From: Tricholoma matsutake
Taxonomy: Eukaryota > Basidiomycota > Agaricomycetes > Agaricales > Tricholomataceae
Assembly (NCBI GenBank): GCA_026075535.2
Contig: AP026545.1
Coordinates: 10,354,001-10,418,000, forward strand
Length of the DNA stretch: 64,000 nucleotides
Reading direction: 5' to 3'
In this document: positions 1 through 10,829 of the stretch, in pieces
Layout: the number at the start of each line of letters is the position of its first letter
Position numbering within the stretch: the first letter of the stretch is position 1
Program-made: the position numbers and the translations under genes
Notes under the pieces: generated by a model
Seen by the model: only the letters and a program-made list of their open reading frames with translations
Database searches by the model: none
What the model was told of the DNA's origin: nothing

Positions 1-871
1 GGATGGACTTCGCATGGACATTTAGGTTTGATGTCCAAATCCCAATGTAACAGTTTGCTCTCAACTTACAAAAGCCTGTCAATGAAGGTCACGGTTAGGC
101 AGCAATGCTTCGTGGGGAACACAAAGAGATATGTCCTAGAATACATTGGGAAGATCTCCCTCATGCACAGTGGTAAGCAAGAAATTAGTGAAAATGACTT
201 TGGGGACCTGAATAGGTAACGGAGCAGAAAAAAAAAGATGGGGCATCACTTCTTGAAATCATTCCTCCCTCCCTAGTAACTCTCTAGTCGAGCTACGTCA
301 TGGTGCTCCGGAAACTCTCCAAGGCGTGAACACATTCATCGCAGAAGTAGAAGTAGTCTTGCAAAATCCAGTTTGTCCCATACCGCTGTGTGATATATAT
401 ATCAGGGTAATCAAATTGGTCAGATATCAAAACTGAGTGAAGTATGAACTCATTCATCACTCAAGTAGAAGTTACAGACAGCCAGGCTACAAGAATCAGT
501 GCTGGCACCTGCCATGCACTGTTAAGAGGTTTCAAGCATGAGATCAATGGATGGGTAGCAGCATAGGATCAAGTTTCTTGACAAGTAGGTCATATATATA
601 TCAGAGATAAAGAAAGCAGAATGAAAAGCAGGAAAGAGCTTTGGACCAGGGAGAACAGAACAGAACACCTGGAAGATGATCGATGACGTTTGACCCTTGT
701 TTTGATGCAGATGAAAAAGTGATGACTGTAATACACCTTGCAGGTGCAAGGAAATCAAGATCTTCCTTTCAGAAGATGATGAGTTCAGAGTTTGTGATTA
801 ATCTTGACCTCAGAGCACAACTTTATGATAGGAAAAACAAGAGCATGTTAATAAAGGACAGAAATAATAGA
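1..871. other. No recognised gene; left flank of element 1
   Basis: I see no conserved protein, RNA gene or transposon end here. Short open frames exist on both strands but none has a recognisable motif or splice pattern. The only structure is a loosely repeated phrase (GTGAACNCATTCAT-like, near 326 and 440) that recurs in diverged form near 8480-8780 on the other side of element 1. The last five bases (867-871, ATAGA) are the left target-site copy of that element. Confidence 0.6.
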
Positions 872-1286
872 TGTTATGATTTGTCTACAGGAACCCGCAA
901 GTATGGGTAGTTCATTTTCTTTTCTTGTTTGACTCGGCTCTCTTCCGATGGAAGACACCTTGATGCATGGTGACTCCATGCACCCACACACACCATGGTA
1001 CGACACCCTTCTACACGAGGTCCATGACGTCAGACCCTCACAATCGACATGCTGCGCTGCAGCATGTCCTTGACACCGGATCCTTAACATTGGACCCATA
1101 GCATCGGACGCCTCATGCCAGGCATGAGGCTATTCTCTTATTGTTCTTTGATATGCTGCGCTGCAGCCCTCCTTGACATCAGATGCCTCATGTGAGGCAT
1201 GAGGACTATTGTCTCTATTGTTCTCATCTATATTTACCTGATAAGCATCTCCATTTCTGATTGGACAATAGATAGTCTTGGAGCAG

Positions 1287-1293
1287 TATATAA
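1287..1293 (+). promoter_or_regulatory. TATA box of the element 1 LTR promoter
   Basis: TATATAA followed about 80 nt later by the hairpin array. The same motif sits at 7821-7827 in the 3' LTR. The position fits a U3/R boundary shortly downstream, which would put all seven hairpins in the transcript leader. The transcription start is inferred, not seen. Confidence 0.6.
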
Positions 1294-1369
1294 GCTGTAG
1301 CTACACTCTGTGTATTCTCCAGCTTGACCTAATTCAACCAACAGTCTTAGACTCAACCTGAACACTCGA

Positions 1370-1618
1370 CAACTAAGGAAGTCCCTTAGTTGTGATACAC
1401 TTGAACTCGACAGCTTAGGAAGCCCCTAGCTGTGATAACCCAAACTCAACAGTTGGAAAGCCTCCAACTGTGATACCCGAACAAACAGTCTACTCAGAAA
1501 GCCTCTGAGTACAGATAGCCATGACTACTTAAGGAAGTACCCAAGTGAAGGCAGGAAGCCCAATACACTAGGAAAGTCTCCTAGTGCAATACAAGACAGT
1601 TGGAAATCCTCCAACTGT
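1370..1618 (+). repeat. Array of seven small hairpins in the LTR leader
   Basis: Seven inverted repeats start at 1370, 1410, 1449, 1491, 1527, 1566 and 1596, about 40 nt apart. Each has arms of roughly 5-8 nt around a loop resembling GGAAAGTC or GGAAGCCC. Examples of arm pairs are CTAAG/CTTAG, CAGTTGG/CCAACTG and ACTAGG/CCTAGT. Arms differ from hairpin to hairpin while loops stay alike, so the fold rather than the sequence seems kept. The array is repeated at about 7904-8152 in the 3' LTR. The LTRs of element 2 keep two clear members at 53230-53250 and 53269-53289, again 39 nt apart. Confidence 0.8.
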
Positions 1619-1679
1619 AACACACGAAGCTGAGGCTGAGTTAAGGACCTATAGTCTTAACAAAAGGTCAAGCTGATCT

Positions 1680-2393
1680 ATGAAGTCCACCTACCTAGGT
1701 GCAGACACAACATCTTTCAGACAAAGCCCAGATAGACCTCCAACAGGAGCATCGACATCAGGAAGAACCTCGTGGTACAGATACCAAGGTCAACTAGTAC
1801 GATACTCAGAACCAGCACAAAGGTGGTTCTCGAAGCGAACAGAAGACGAGGAACCAAGATACCTCACTGAAGAAGACTTCAGATCGACAAGCAAAGAAGA
1901 AACCCCAGAACGAGACCCATTCTCCTTGTCTGATGATACCGCCCTGATCGAACTCTTCATGGATGGGTTAAACCCCAAGCTCCTTGAGAGAGTATTCAAC
2001 ATGGAAACGATCCCCACAACCCTTGAGGGGATGATCAACGCTGCCTCCAAATACGACAGACAATGGAGGAGAGCGAAAGCGATAACTGGGAAATTACAGG
2101 AGAGCTGGGCAAAGAAGCCCGCAAACTCTAAACCAAAAGAAACCCCACTAGAAATCAACCGACTCTCTGACCAGGAGAGGGTCGAACACATGAAGAAGGG
2201 GCTATGCTTTGTGTGCCACCAACCTGGGCACAGAGCAACCAAACACAAGAAAGGGGAAACGAGAACTGAGAATGGGTCACTCCCAAAGAAGAAAGGTGAA
2301 GAAGCCTACTCGAAGATCTGAGCAATCATAAAAGACCTGGATGAAGAAGACAGGACGAGGGCTCTCGCCACAATAGAGGATGAGGGTTTTTAA
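1680..2393 (+). pseudogene. gag: Gag of element 1, internally deleted
   Basis: Structural protein of the retrotransposon. About 237 codons from ATG 1680 to TAA 2391, with one internal TGA at 2319-2321 (CGA in the ancestor, by frame and context). The C-terminal part matches Gag of element 2: the FMDGL.PKLL segment and a zinc knuckle spaced C-x2-C-x4-H-x4-H. The last ligand is His in both copies, so CCHH may be the family form. Element 2 has well over 100 residues of capsid sequence before FMDGL. Here a different N-terminal stretch joins it directly near 1915, so the capsid core is deleted. The end overlaps the pol frame at a slip site. Without capsid the copy is non-autonomous. Confidence 0.85.
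2384..2390 (+). promoter_or_regulatory. Putative -1 ribosomal frameshift site GGGTTTT
   Basis: The gag frame reads G GGT TTT followed at once by the gag stop TAA (2391-2393). This is a canonical X XXY YYZ heptamer. Pol lies in the -1 frame and is open from 2384, so a slip here gives Gag-Pol. Element 2 has AGGTTTT then TAG at the same place (complement 58477-58486), one base off the heptamer. Confidence 0.7.
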
Positions 2394-5300
2394 AGAGGTG
2401 GCCTGCCTCAATGCCAGGTACCACCAAACTTTCCGTTAGCTCTGTACTACTAGCCACTTTGAAGAATCAATCTATGCATCTAGATGTCAAAGTACTAGGA
2501 GCAGACAGGAGGAAAGTCATCGAAACCGAAGCCCTACTTGACTCAGGAGCAGGAGGAGTATTCATGAGCCATGAATTCGCAGAGGAAAACGGACTCAGAC
2601 TGCGCCCCCTGGAAAGAATCATCAAAGTAAAGAATGTGGATGGAACCCCAAACAAGAAAGGGGAAATCTCCCAATACGCCAGGGGACCACTAACGATCAA
2701 CGGGCAAACATTCCTGATGACCTTCCTGATCGTGGGATTAGGAGGAGAAGCAATCATCTTGGGCCTGCCATGGCTCAGGAAGATTAACCCTGTGATCAAC
2801 TGGAGGACCGGAACCTTCCAGTTTAGGGTGAAGAACGAGGGTCACACAGAACTCTCACATGGGAAAGGAAGAACCCTCATTGGGAGGGTGCAAACCGAGA
2901 AACCCAATGAAGGGTGCCTATCATGGTGCCAGAATGGAACCAAGGAAAAGGAGAACCCCTTCAACATGACAAAAGAAGAACGACAGGCATGGTGCCGAAG
3001 AATAGTCGCCAGAGAAAAAGAAAAGATCGATCTCAAAATAAAGATGAGAGAAGAGCAACGGGCGCAATTCAAGAGGCTAGCTGCCAGGGAAAGAGAAAGA
3101 CTCCTTTCCAAGACAAAGACACCGACAAAAGAAGAGCGGCTTGAGCAATGCCAAAGAATCATCGCCAAAGCAAAGGTGATGGGAGGAGCCCTCCACACTG
3201 AACCAAAAAGAAACAGAATGCCCACCAAGACCAGAAAGGCGACGATAGAAGAAGTGAACGATGAAGAGATTGCAGTTGCAACTCTTCATGATGCAGAGCC
3301 CATTAGGCCACAGGACAAAGAAAGCACTGGGAAGGAAAACCCAGCATCGGCAAACCACAAACAGGCAACAGAACAGACAACAGGACAACCAGAGGAGACA
3401 CCCATGCAAGGGATCATGGATGATGAACTACTGATTGCCTACATCCGAGGGGAACCCGTCATTGGCATTTTCGAACCAAGGAAAACCCTGCTGACAGAAG
3501 AGTATGATGAGCCAAGATACTTGTACTCCCAATCAACGAAGAAGATCTCCCAACTCGTAAAGGCAAGAGGAACACCGCGATACGTCTATGGGCAGAACGT
3601 CTGGATTAGGGCAAAGACATCGGTCTCACAGCACTTGGCGCATCAAAAGGAAGGAGACCTGGAACAGAAGACCCTGGACAAACTACTCCCAGAGCAGTAC
3701 AAAGAGTACTGATGGATATTTGAGAAGGAAGCATTGGAAAGATTCCCAGAACCAAGACCCTGGGATCACGCAATAGACCTCAAATTGGACTTTACAGCAA
3801 AGGATTGCAAGGTATACCCACTGTCACCAGCAGAACAAGAGAAACTCGACGAGTTTCTCGATGAAAGCCTGCAGAAAGGATACATCCGGCCATTGAAATC
3901 GCCCATGGCATCACCATTCTTCTTCGTTGCGAAGAAGGACTCGGATGCACTACGACCCTGTCAAGATTACAGGTACTTGAATAATGGAACGATCAAGAAC
4001 ACCTACCCGCTGCCGCTGGTAGGGGACCTGTTGGACAAACTAAGAGGGGCAAAATGGTTTACAAAATTGGACATCCGATGGGGATATCACAACGTCAGAA
4101 TCAAAGATGGAGATCAATGGAAGGCAGCCTTCAAGACAAATCAGGGGCTGTTCAAACCAACAGTGATGTTCTTTGGATTATGCAACTCACCGGCGACCTT
4201 CCAGGCAATGATGAATGAGATATTCCGCGACATGATTGGAGAAGGATGGCTCGTCATCTACATGGATGACATCCTGATATTCTCTAAGGATCAGAACGAA
4301 CACCAGGAAAGGACAAAAAGAGTACTGCAAAGACTGGCGGAAAACAACTTATACCTGAAGCTGGAGAAGTGCAAGTTCGACGTCCATGAAGTGGAATTCT
4401 TGGGTCTAATCATCTGACCCAATGAAATTGCCATGGACGACATGAAACTAGCAGGTATACAGGACTGGCCTACCCCGACTAATGTGAAGGCAGTCAGATC
4501 CTTCCTAGGGTTTGGGAATTTCTACAGGAAATTCATCGGACATTTTGCAGAGACAAGCAGACCGCTTAATGAACTAACAAAGAAAAACAAGATGTTTGAC
4601 TGGACAACCAAATGCGAAAAAGCCTTTCAGATGCTGAAAAGGAAATTTGCAGAAGCACTGGTACTGCTGATGCCAGATCCAACAAGACCATTCACAATTG
4701 AATCAGATGCCTCAAAACATGCAATGGGAGGAGTGCTGAGACAAAGAGACATGAATGGAGATTGGCACCCATGCGGATATATATCGCATGCACTAACACC
4801 AACGGAATGAAACTACAAAATCTATGACAGGGAACTACTTGCGATAGTACGATCACTAGAAACCTGGAGGCACTACCTGATGGGTTCAGATCACCCGGTA
4901 GTAATTCTCTTGGATCACAAGAACCTGACATATTTTCGAACAGCACAGAAGCTAAACAGGAGACAGGCAAGATGGAGCTTATTCTTGTCAGAATTCAAAT
5001 TACAGCTTGTTCACGTGCCCAGATCTCAAATGGTGCAAAGTGATGCTTTATCACAAAGGGCCGACCACATACCGGAAGAAGACAACGACAATGAAGATAT
5101 CACGATGTTACCAGAGACGGTATTTGTAAAATTCATTGACACCGAACTACATGACCTCCTTGTGGAGAGCATCATGAAAGATGACCTGGTGAAGAGCGCA
5201 ATTGAAGCACTAAAGACCAAAGGAACACCACCGATAAGGTTGGTGTTAGAAGACTGGAAGATCGAGGATGGCCTCCTATTCTTCCGAAATTGATGCTATG

Positions 5301-6577
5301 TCCCTGACAGCGGGAACATACGAAAGAAGCTGGTACAGAAATACCACAAAGGGGTAACCAGCAGACACCCAGGACAATGGCAGACTACCAAAATGGTTAG
5401 AAGGGACTACTGGTGGCCAGGAATGATGATGTACATCAAGAACTATGTCGCCGGATGCGCTACATGCCAGCAGATGAAAGTCAACACCCACCTGATGACA
5501 CTGCCCCTACAACCAATCAAGTCCAAAGTGACAAGGTCATTTGCAATGGTGACGACCAATTTCATAACTGACCTACCGGAGTCCGACGGTTATGATGCGC
5601 TGATGGTCGTGGTAGACCATGGGCTTACAAAGGGGGTAATTTTCATCCCTTGCAAGAAAACGATCAATGCACTGGGAGCAGAGACCCTCTATCTGGATTA
5701 CGTCTACAAACGGTTTGGCCTTCCAGACAAGATAATATTGGACAGGGACCCCAGATTCGCCTCACAGCTATTCCAAGAATTAGGAAGATTGCTCGGAATC
5801 AAGCTGGCAATGAGTACGGCATACCACCCCCAGACCGATGGAGAAACAGAATGGGTGAATCAGGAAGTAGAAGTCTACCTGCGGATCTTCTGCTCGAACA
5901 ACCAAGAGAGATGGAAGCACTTCCTTCCAACAGCAGAGTTCACGCACAACCAAAGGATGCACTCCACCCAGAAAAGCTCCCCATTCTACCTGATGATGGG
6001 CTATGAACCAAAGGCGATCCCACTCCCATACCTGAAAACAAACATACCGGCTATAGAGAAATGGATAGTCGTGCTACAATGAGCCCGGGATGAAGCAAAG
6101 GCAACTCACGAGTTGGCCAGACAGCTGATGGCAGAAAGAACTACTCGGCACTTCACGCCATTCAAAGAAGGAGACAGGGTGTGGCTAGAAGCAAAGAACC
6201 TCAAAACGACGCATGCGACAAAGAAACTCACACCCAAAAGAGAAGGACCATTCTCCATCGAAAAGGTTCTAAGCCCCCTCTCCTACTGACTGAAGCTACC
6301 AAACCAATGGAAAATACACCTGGTATTCCATGCGGCACTCCTCACCCCATATAAAGAAACCGAGACGCATGGTCCAAATTTCCCAGAACCTCCGCCGGAC
6401 CTAATAGAAGGTGAATCGGAGTACAAAGTGGAAGCGATCATCAGACATAAAAAGAAAGGAAGGACCATGCACTTCTTAGTGAAGTGGGTCGGATACCCGA
6501 CCTCGGAGAACTCCTGGGAGCCTGAGGGAAACCTGAAACACGCCAAGAAAATCCTTGGAGCATATAAACAGCGATGA
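2390..6577 (+). pseudogene. pol: Pol polyprotein of element 1 (protease, RT, RNase H, integrase, chromodomain)
   Basis: One reading frame of about 1,395 codons, broken by TGA at 3710, 4415, 4808, 5291, 6080 and about 6287; the first four align with Arg in element 2. Domains in order: aspartic protease with DSGA near 2540; reverse transcriptase with intact YMDD near 4258; RNase H around 4690-5060; integrase with a CATC zinc half-site near 5460; and a C-terminal chromodomain at about 6400-6540 (VKWVGY, SWEP). The first integrase catalytic Asp, expected in TTDF, is Asn (AAT at 5558-5560), whereas element 2 keeps Asp. This fits C|GAT to C|AAT. RNA copying motifs survive, but integration by this copy's own enzyme should not. 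Translation would depend on the frameshift at 2384. Confidence 0.92.
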
Positions 6578-6619
6578 CAGCTGTAGAACCCCCCCAGAAC
6601 CAAGAACCCACACCCTGAC

Positions 6620-7345
6620 ATGGCAGAGCAGACACCCGTCATACCCCCCAAATGATGTTTCAACAAACAATTCCTGCAAAACCCATCAAACATCGACACC
6701 CTCCACACCCACCTCGCCCACGACCCAGCCAGATATCATCTCACGAGAATATGCTTCTATTATCAGAGCACTATCGACCAAATGAAGAGAAACCTAGAAG
6801 AAGCCATGAATGACGCTGACGACCTCAGTATCGAACAGGCTATCCAAGACATGACCAACGCAGGGTCAGACAGAATGAGAGTGGTTGAAAGAAACCCTCA
6901 CACCTCCACAGATCACCCCAGATGCCAACGAAACTCTCCCTCGCCCTACAACAGGCAGAAAAACAAAAAGACAACATGCACCGCCTCTGGAAACGCCTCC
7001 CCTTCTATGAGCAACCAGACGAACAGCTCCCCAGCAATCATCGACCTCACAACGCCAGAACCCGAACCTCGATCGACCCAACCACCGTGGTCCCCTCCCC
7101 ACATGAGAAGCACCAGATGCTTCATTTGCCACCAGATTGGACACTTCGGCCTTATCTGCCAGAAACACATCTGCAGGTACTGCAAGCGACGAGGCCCTGG
7201 GCACTACAGCCCCAACTGCCCGACAAGGCAGGAGAAAGAACAGGAGGAGGAACGAAGACAACTGGACTTCCTCGAGGCGGGATACGATGACTTCGACGAC
7301 GAAGCGATGGCGAATATGACCGGGGAACCTTATGGGGAAGTGTAG
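6620..7345 (+). pseudogene. ORF3 of element 1: double zinc-knuckle protein
   Basis: Third ORF between pol and the 3' LTR, in the pol frame and separated from it by the stops at 6575 and 6584. From ATG 6620 it would encode about 241 residues with one TGA at 6653 (likely CGA). Most of it is polar and proline-rich. Near the C-terminus lie two adjacent knuckles, C-x2-C-x4-H-x4-C and C-x2-C-x6-H-x4-C, then an acidic tail with GYDDFDD. Such knuckles bind single-stranded nucleic acid in Gag nucleocapsids. Because Gag here has only a CCHH knuckle, ORF3 might supply nucleic-acid binding; that is inference. The tail is recognisable in element 2 (54206-54289), so ORF3 belongs to the family rather than being a chance frame. 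Confidence 0.75.
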
Positions 7346-7405
7346 GAGGATGGGGAGAATGGTTTGAAGTCGAAGTCAGTGACTTCGAAGATAGACGGGA
7401 GGCAA

Positions 7406-8196
7406 TGTTATGATTTGTCTACAGGAACCCGCAAGTATGGGTAGTTCATTTTCTTTTCTTGTTCGACTTGGCTCTCTTCCGACGGAAGACACCTTGACGC
7501 ATGGTGACTCCATGCACCCACACACGCCGTGGTATGACACCCTTCTACACGAGGTCCATGACGTCGGACCCTCATGATCGACATGCTGTGCTGCAGCATG
7601 TCCTTGACACCGGATCCTTAACATCGGACCCATAGCATCGGACGCCTCATGCCAGGCATGAGGCTATTCTCTTATTGTTCTTTGATATGCTGTGCTGCAG
7701 CACTCCTTGACATCAGACGCCTCATGCCAGGCATGAGGACTATTGTCTCTATTGTTCTCATCTATATTTACCTGATAAGCATCTCCATTTCCGATTGGAC
7801 GATATATAGTCTTGGAGCAGTATATAAGCTGTAGCTACACTCTGTGTATTCTCCAGCTTGACCTAATTCAACCAACAGTCTTAGACTCAACCTGAACACT
7901 CGACAACTAAGGAAGTCCCTTAGTTGTGATACACTCGAACTTGACAGCTTAGGAAGCCCCTAGCTGTGCTAACCCGAACTCGACAGTTGGAAAGTCTCCA
8001 ACTGTGATACACAAACAAACAGTCTACTCAGAAAGCCTCTGAGTACGGATAGCCGTGACTACTTGAGGAAGTACCCAAGTGAAGGCAGGAAGCCCAATAC
8101 ACTAGGAAAGTCTCCTAGTGCAATACAAGACAGTTGGAAATCCTCCAACTGTAACACATGAAGCCGAGGCTGAGTTAAGGACCTATAGTCTTAACA
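7406..8196 (+). repeat. 3' LTR of element 1
   Basis: 791 bp, matched end to end with 872-1662, TATA at 7821-7827, hairpin array at about 7904-8152. It is preceded by a purine stretch (GACGGGAGGCAA, 7394-7405) that could act as the polypurine tract. The 60 bp before it align with the tail of ORF4 of element 2. Confidence 0.96.
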
Positions 8197-9169
8197 ATAG
8201 AGTTTCTTCCATACCTCAGTTAAGCTACAAAAGTGGTTTCTCTTATGTCAAAAAAAAAAGCAGTCAGCTCATTGTATGCGGCAGTATCAGCTCACTCTCT
8301 AAACAGAGAGAAACTTAGTCAATGAATTCTGTGATATTTGAATGAGGTTGCCACTTATAGTGAATGGATTGCAAGGGTGGTCTGGCATGGAGCCGACAGG
8401 GGAGGGGTACAACAAAAGGTGGTCATTTGGACGGTGGAGCCAAGTGAATGATATGATGGTCTGAAATGAGATCATCGGGAGGTGAGTGAAGCGTGAACCC
8501 ACTCAATGACCAGCTCCAATCCTTTGCATGAGAGTGAGAACCAGGCAAAAACAACTCCCAGAATGAATGTTTAGAAGATTGAGAAGATCTAGAATGATTG
8601 AATCCACTTGTTCAGCAGAGACATTTTCTTACACTCCTGCGGAGATGCAATATCCCCTGCAGATTTCAGTGAAACATTTGCAGCACTGGGGTACTGCAAC
8701 CAGATTAAGAATGAACACACTCGAAATCCAGCTTTCTATCGGCCAATATTGTGTAGCAACACCAGACGAAGCATGAACACACTCATTGTTCCGATCTATG
8801 ATCCATCATGCTCTATGTCAGGTCAAAGTCAAGTCACACATTTTTCTGACATGACTTTGACCTGACATCTTGACCAGTTTTTTAACATTTACCTGACTTT
8901 GTTGACTTGCACCTAACTATCATGTGACTCTGAGAAATTTCCTTTTTTACAGAGCATCATGATCGAGTTAATGAGGATTTGACAGCAAATCACGTGAGAT
9001 GTCACACTTCTTTTTGCATGCCACTTACAAGTGAGTCCAAGTCTGATGTTGAACGATATAAAGGGGCCATGGCATTTGTTGAGCCCTATCGTCATCTCTT
9101 CTGCTGTGCCACTCCTTCTCTAATTAACCACCTAGTGTGGGTGTTTTTTCTGCCGACTGGTCATTATTA
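8197..9169. other. No gene; contains a 17-bp perfect inverted repeat
   Basis: No coding sequence recognised. At 8815-8831 and 8852-8868 lie perfect 17-bp inverted arms (ATGTCAGGTCAAAGTCA and its complement) with a 20-nt loop. The arms contain AGGTCA-like half-sites, but nothing else marks them as a regulatory site. This may be the end of a small decayed element. Confidence 0.5.
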
Positions 9170-10100
9170 TGGTGCTTTCAGAACAGTCACATGCACATTT
9201 GGCAATAAAGAGAGTACATACAGGCCTTTGCAATGGACTGTGGGAATCCTATGTAGTGCCCCTAATTCATGCATGACAGTTCTGAAGCCATAAATAATGT
9301 ACAATTCATGCATGTGACTGTTCAGAACCATCACATGTGTAATAACTCATGCACATTTGGGAATAAAGAGAGTACATACTGGCCTTTGCAATGGACTGTG
9401 GGAATCCTACCTAGTGCCCCTAATTCATGCATGTGGCAGTTCCAAACAATCACTTGCAGTGCCAGGACCTGTCATTAAATATGTGACAGTTCAGAACTAT
9501 CACATGCAGGACTTGACATTAAATATATGTAGGCACAAATAAAAACAAAAATATATAATTCATGCATGTGACTGTTCAGAATCATCAGATGGGTAATAAT
9601 TTATGCATGTGATTGTTCAGAACCATCACATGTGTAATAATTTGTGCATGTGATTGTTCAGAACTGTCACATGTGTAATAATTCTTGCACATGATTGTTC
9701 AGAACAGTCACATGCACATATGGCAATAAAGAGTACAGGCCTTTGCAACAAACTCTAACAAGTAAAGGGTGGGAAATAATTATGTATAAAAATAATTCAT
9801 GCATGTGACAGTTCAGAACTATCATGTGCAGGACTCGACAACAAATACATGTAGCCATAAATAAAAATGAAAATATATAATTCATGCATGTCAGAATCAT
9901 CACATGGGTAATAATTTATGCACGTGATTGTTCAGAACTGTCACATGTGTAATAATTTGTGCACGTGATTGTTCAGAACTGTCACATGGGTAATAATTCT
10001 TGCACGTGATTGTTCAGAACAGTCACATGCACATATGGCAATAAAGAGTACAGGCCTTTGCAACGGACTCTAACAAGTAAAAGGTGGGAAATGATTATGT
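9170..10100. repeat. Complex minisatellite of about 40-bp units
   Basis: Variants of one unit recur many times: TTCATGCATGTGA, then TGTTCAGAAC, then a CACATGTGTAATAA-like phrase. They are grouped into larger blocks. The segment with CACATATGGCAATAAAGAG and ACAGGCCTTTGCAA appears at about 9712-9790 and again at about 10025-10100 (313 bp apart). A related block occurs at 9186-9272 and 9348-9428. Several palindromes (CATGCATG, ACATGTGT) lie inside. No coding role seen. Confidence 0.75.
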
Positions 10101-10412
10101 TCCCAATGTCTGTGGGGTTGAAGGATTCAGAAACAGTCAAAATCAAGAATTTTGAATGTGTACACAACAAGTTACAACTTCTAACTCTCATAATTGTATG
10201 ATCACCTGCTTTCACACTTATGTAAACTACTAAAAATCACCAAACCTGTCAGAGGACTTACTATGTTATATTTATGGATGGACCATGACAAGAAACCGAT
10301 TTTTTTTAACATCTCATTGTTGCAATAACTCTCAAACTCAGTATTTTCAGTATTTTCTCCATATCTCAAAAACTAGCCCACCAAAATTCATGATTTTGGG
10401 ATCAATATGATT

Positions 10413-10797
10413 CTATTCATGTCCTCTATGTATCTCGAATATCATTTGGAATTTATTTTGATGGTCAAAATTGGCCATTTGACCAACTGGTGTACTATGA
10501 GGGAGTGGTGGGGCCATTGATGTTGTGGGCTGTACCATTTCTTGGGAATCCTGTGGTGTGGCCGGAATAATTTGGATGGGGGGGGTGCCAGCCAAGGATG
10601 CTTCCCCTGCCACCTCTTCCAGCACAGCCAGTCCCTCCTCACCATGCTCAGGCTCATTGTTACCCTCGACAAATCCCCCCTCAACCAGTTCTGCCATCTG
10701 TTCATCTTTGTTGCTGGCAGCGGCAATGGGAGCGGCAATGGGAGTGGCAGCAGCAGTTGGGGCAGCAGCAGTAGTGGGAGGGGGAGTGGCAGGAGTG

Positions 10798-10829
<32 letters not shown>

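Larger units (their letters stand above)
872..1662 (+). repeat. 5' LTR of element 1
   Basis: 791 bp, TG...CA ends, same length as the 3' LTR. It holds a TATA box (TATATAA, 1287-1293), two near-perfect palindromes upstream (around 1053-1073 and 1112-1132), and seven small hairpins downstream. By eye I count about 33 substitutions against the 3' LTR, of which about 25 are CG/TG/CA exchanges. Confidence 0.96.
872..8196 (+). mobile_element. Ty3/Gypsy LTR retrotransposon, element 1 (complete ends, decayed coding)
   Basis: A 7.3-kb LTR retrotransposon. Two 791-bp LTRs (872-1662 and 7406-8196) start TGTTATG and end CTTAACA. ATAGA at 867-871 and 8197-8201 is a perfect 5-bp target-site duplication. 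Order is gag, protease, reverse transcriptase, RNase H, integrase, chromodomain, then a third ORF. This is the chromovirus-like domain order of Ty3/Gypsy. Coding frames are broken almost only by TGA codons at former CGA. The primer-binding site after 1662 (AAAGGTCAAGCTGATC) does not start with TGG, so I cannot name the primer tRNA. Gag lacks its capsid core, so this copy could move only with help in trans. Element 2 (53073-60375) belongs to the same family. Confidence 0.97.
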
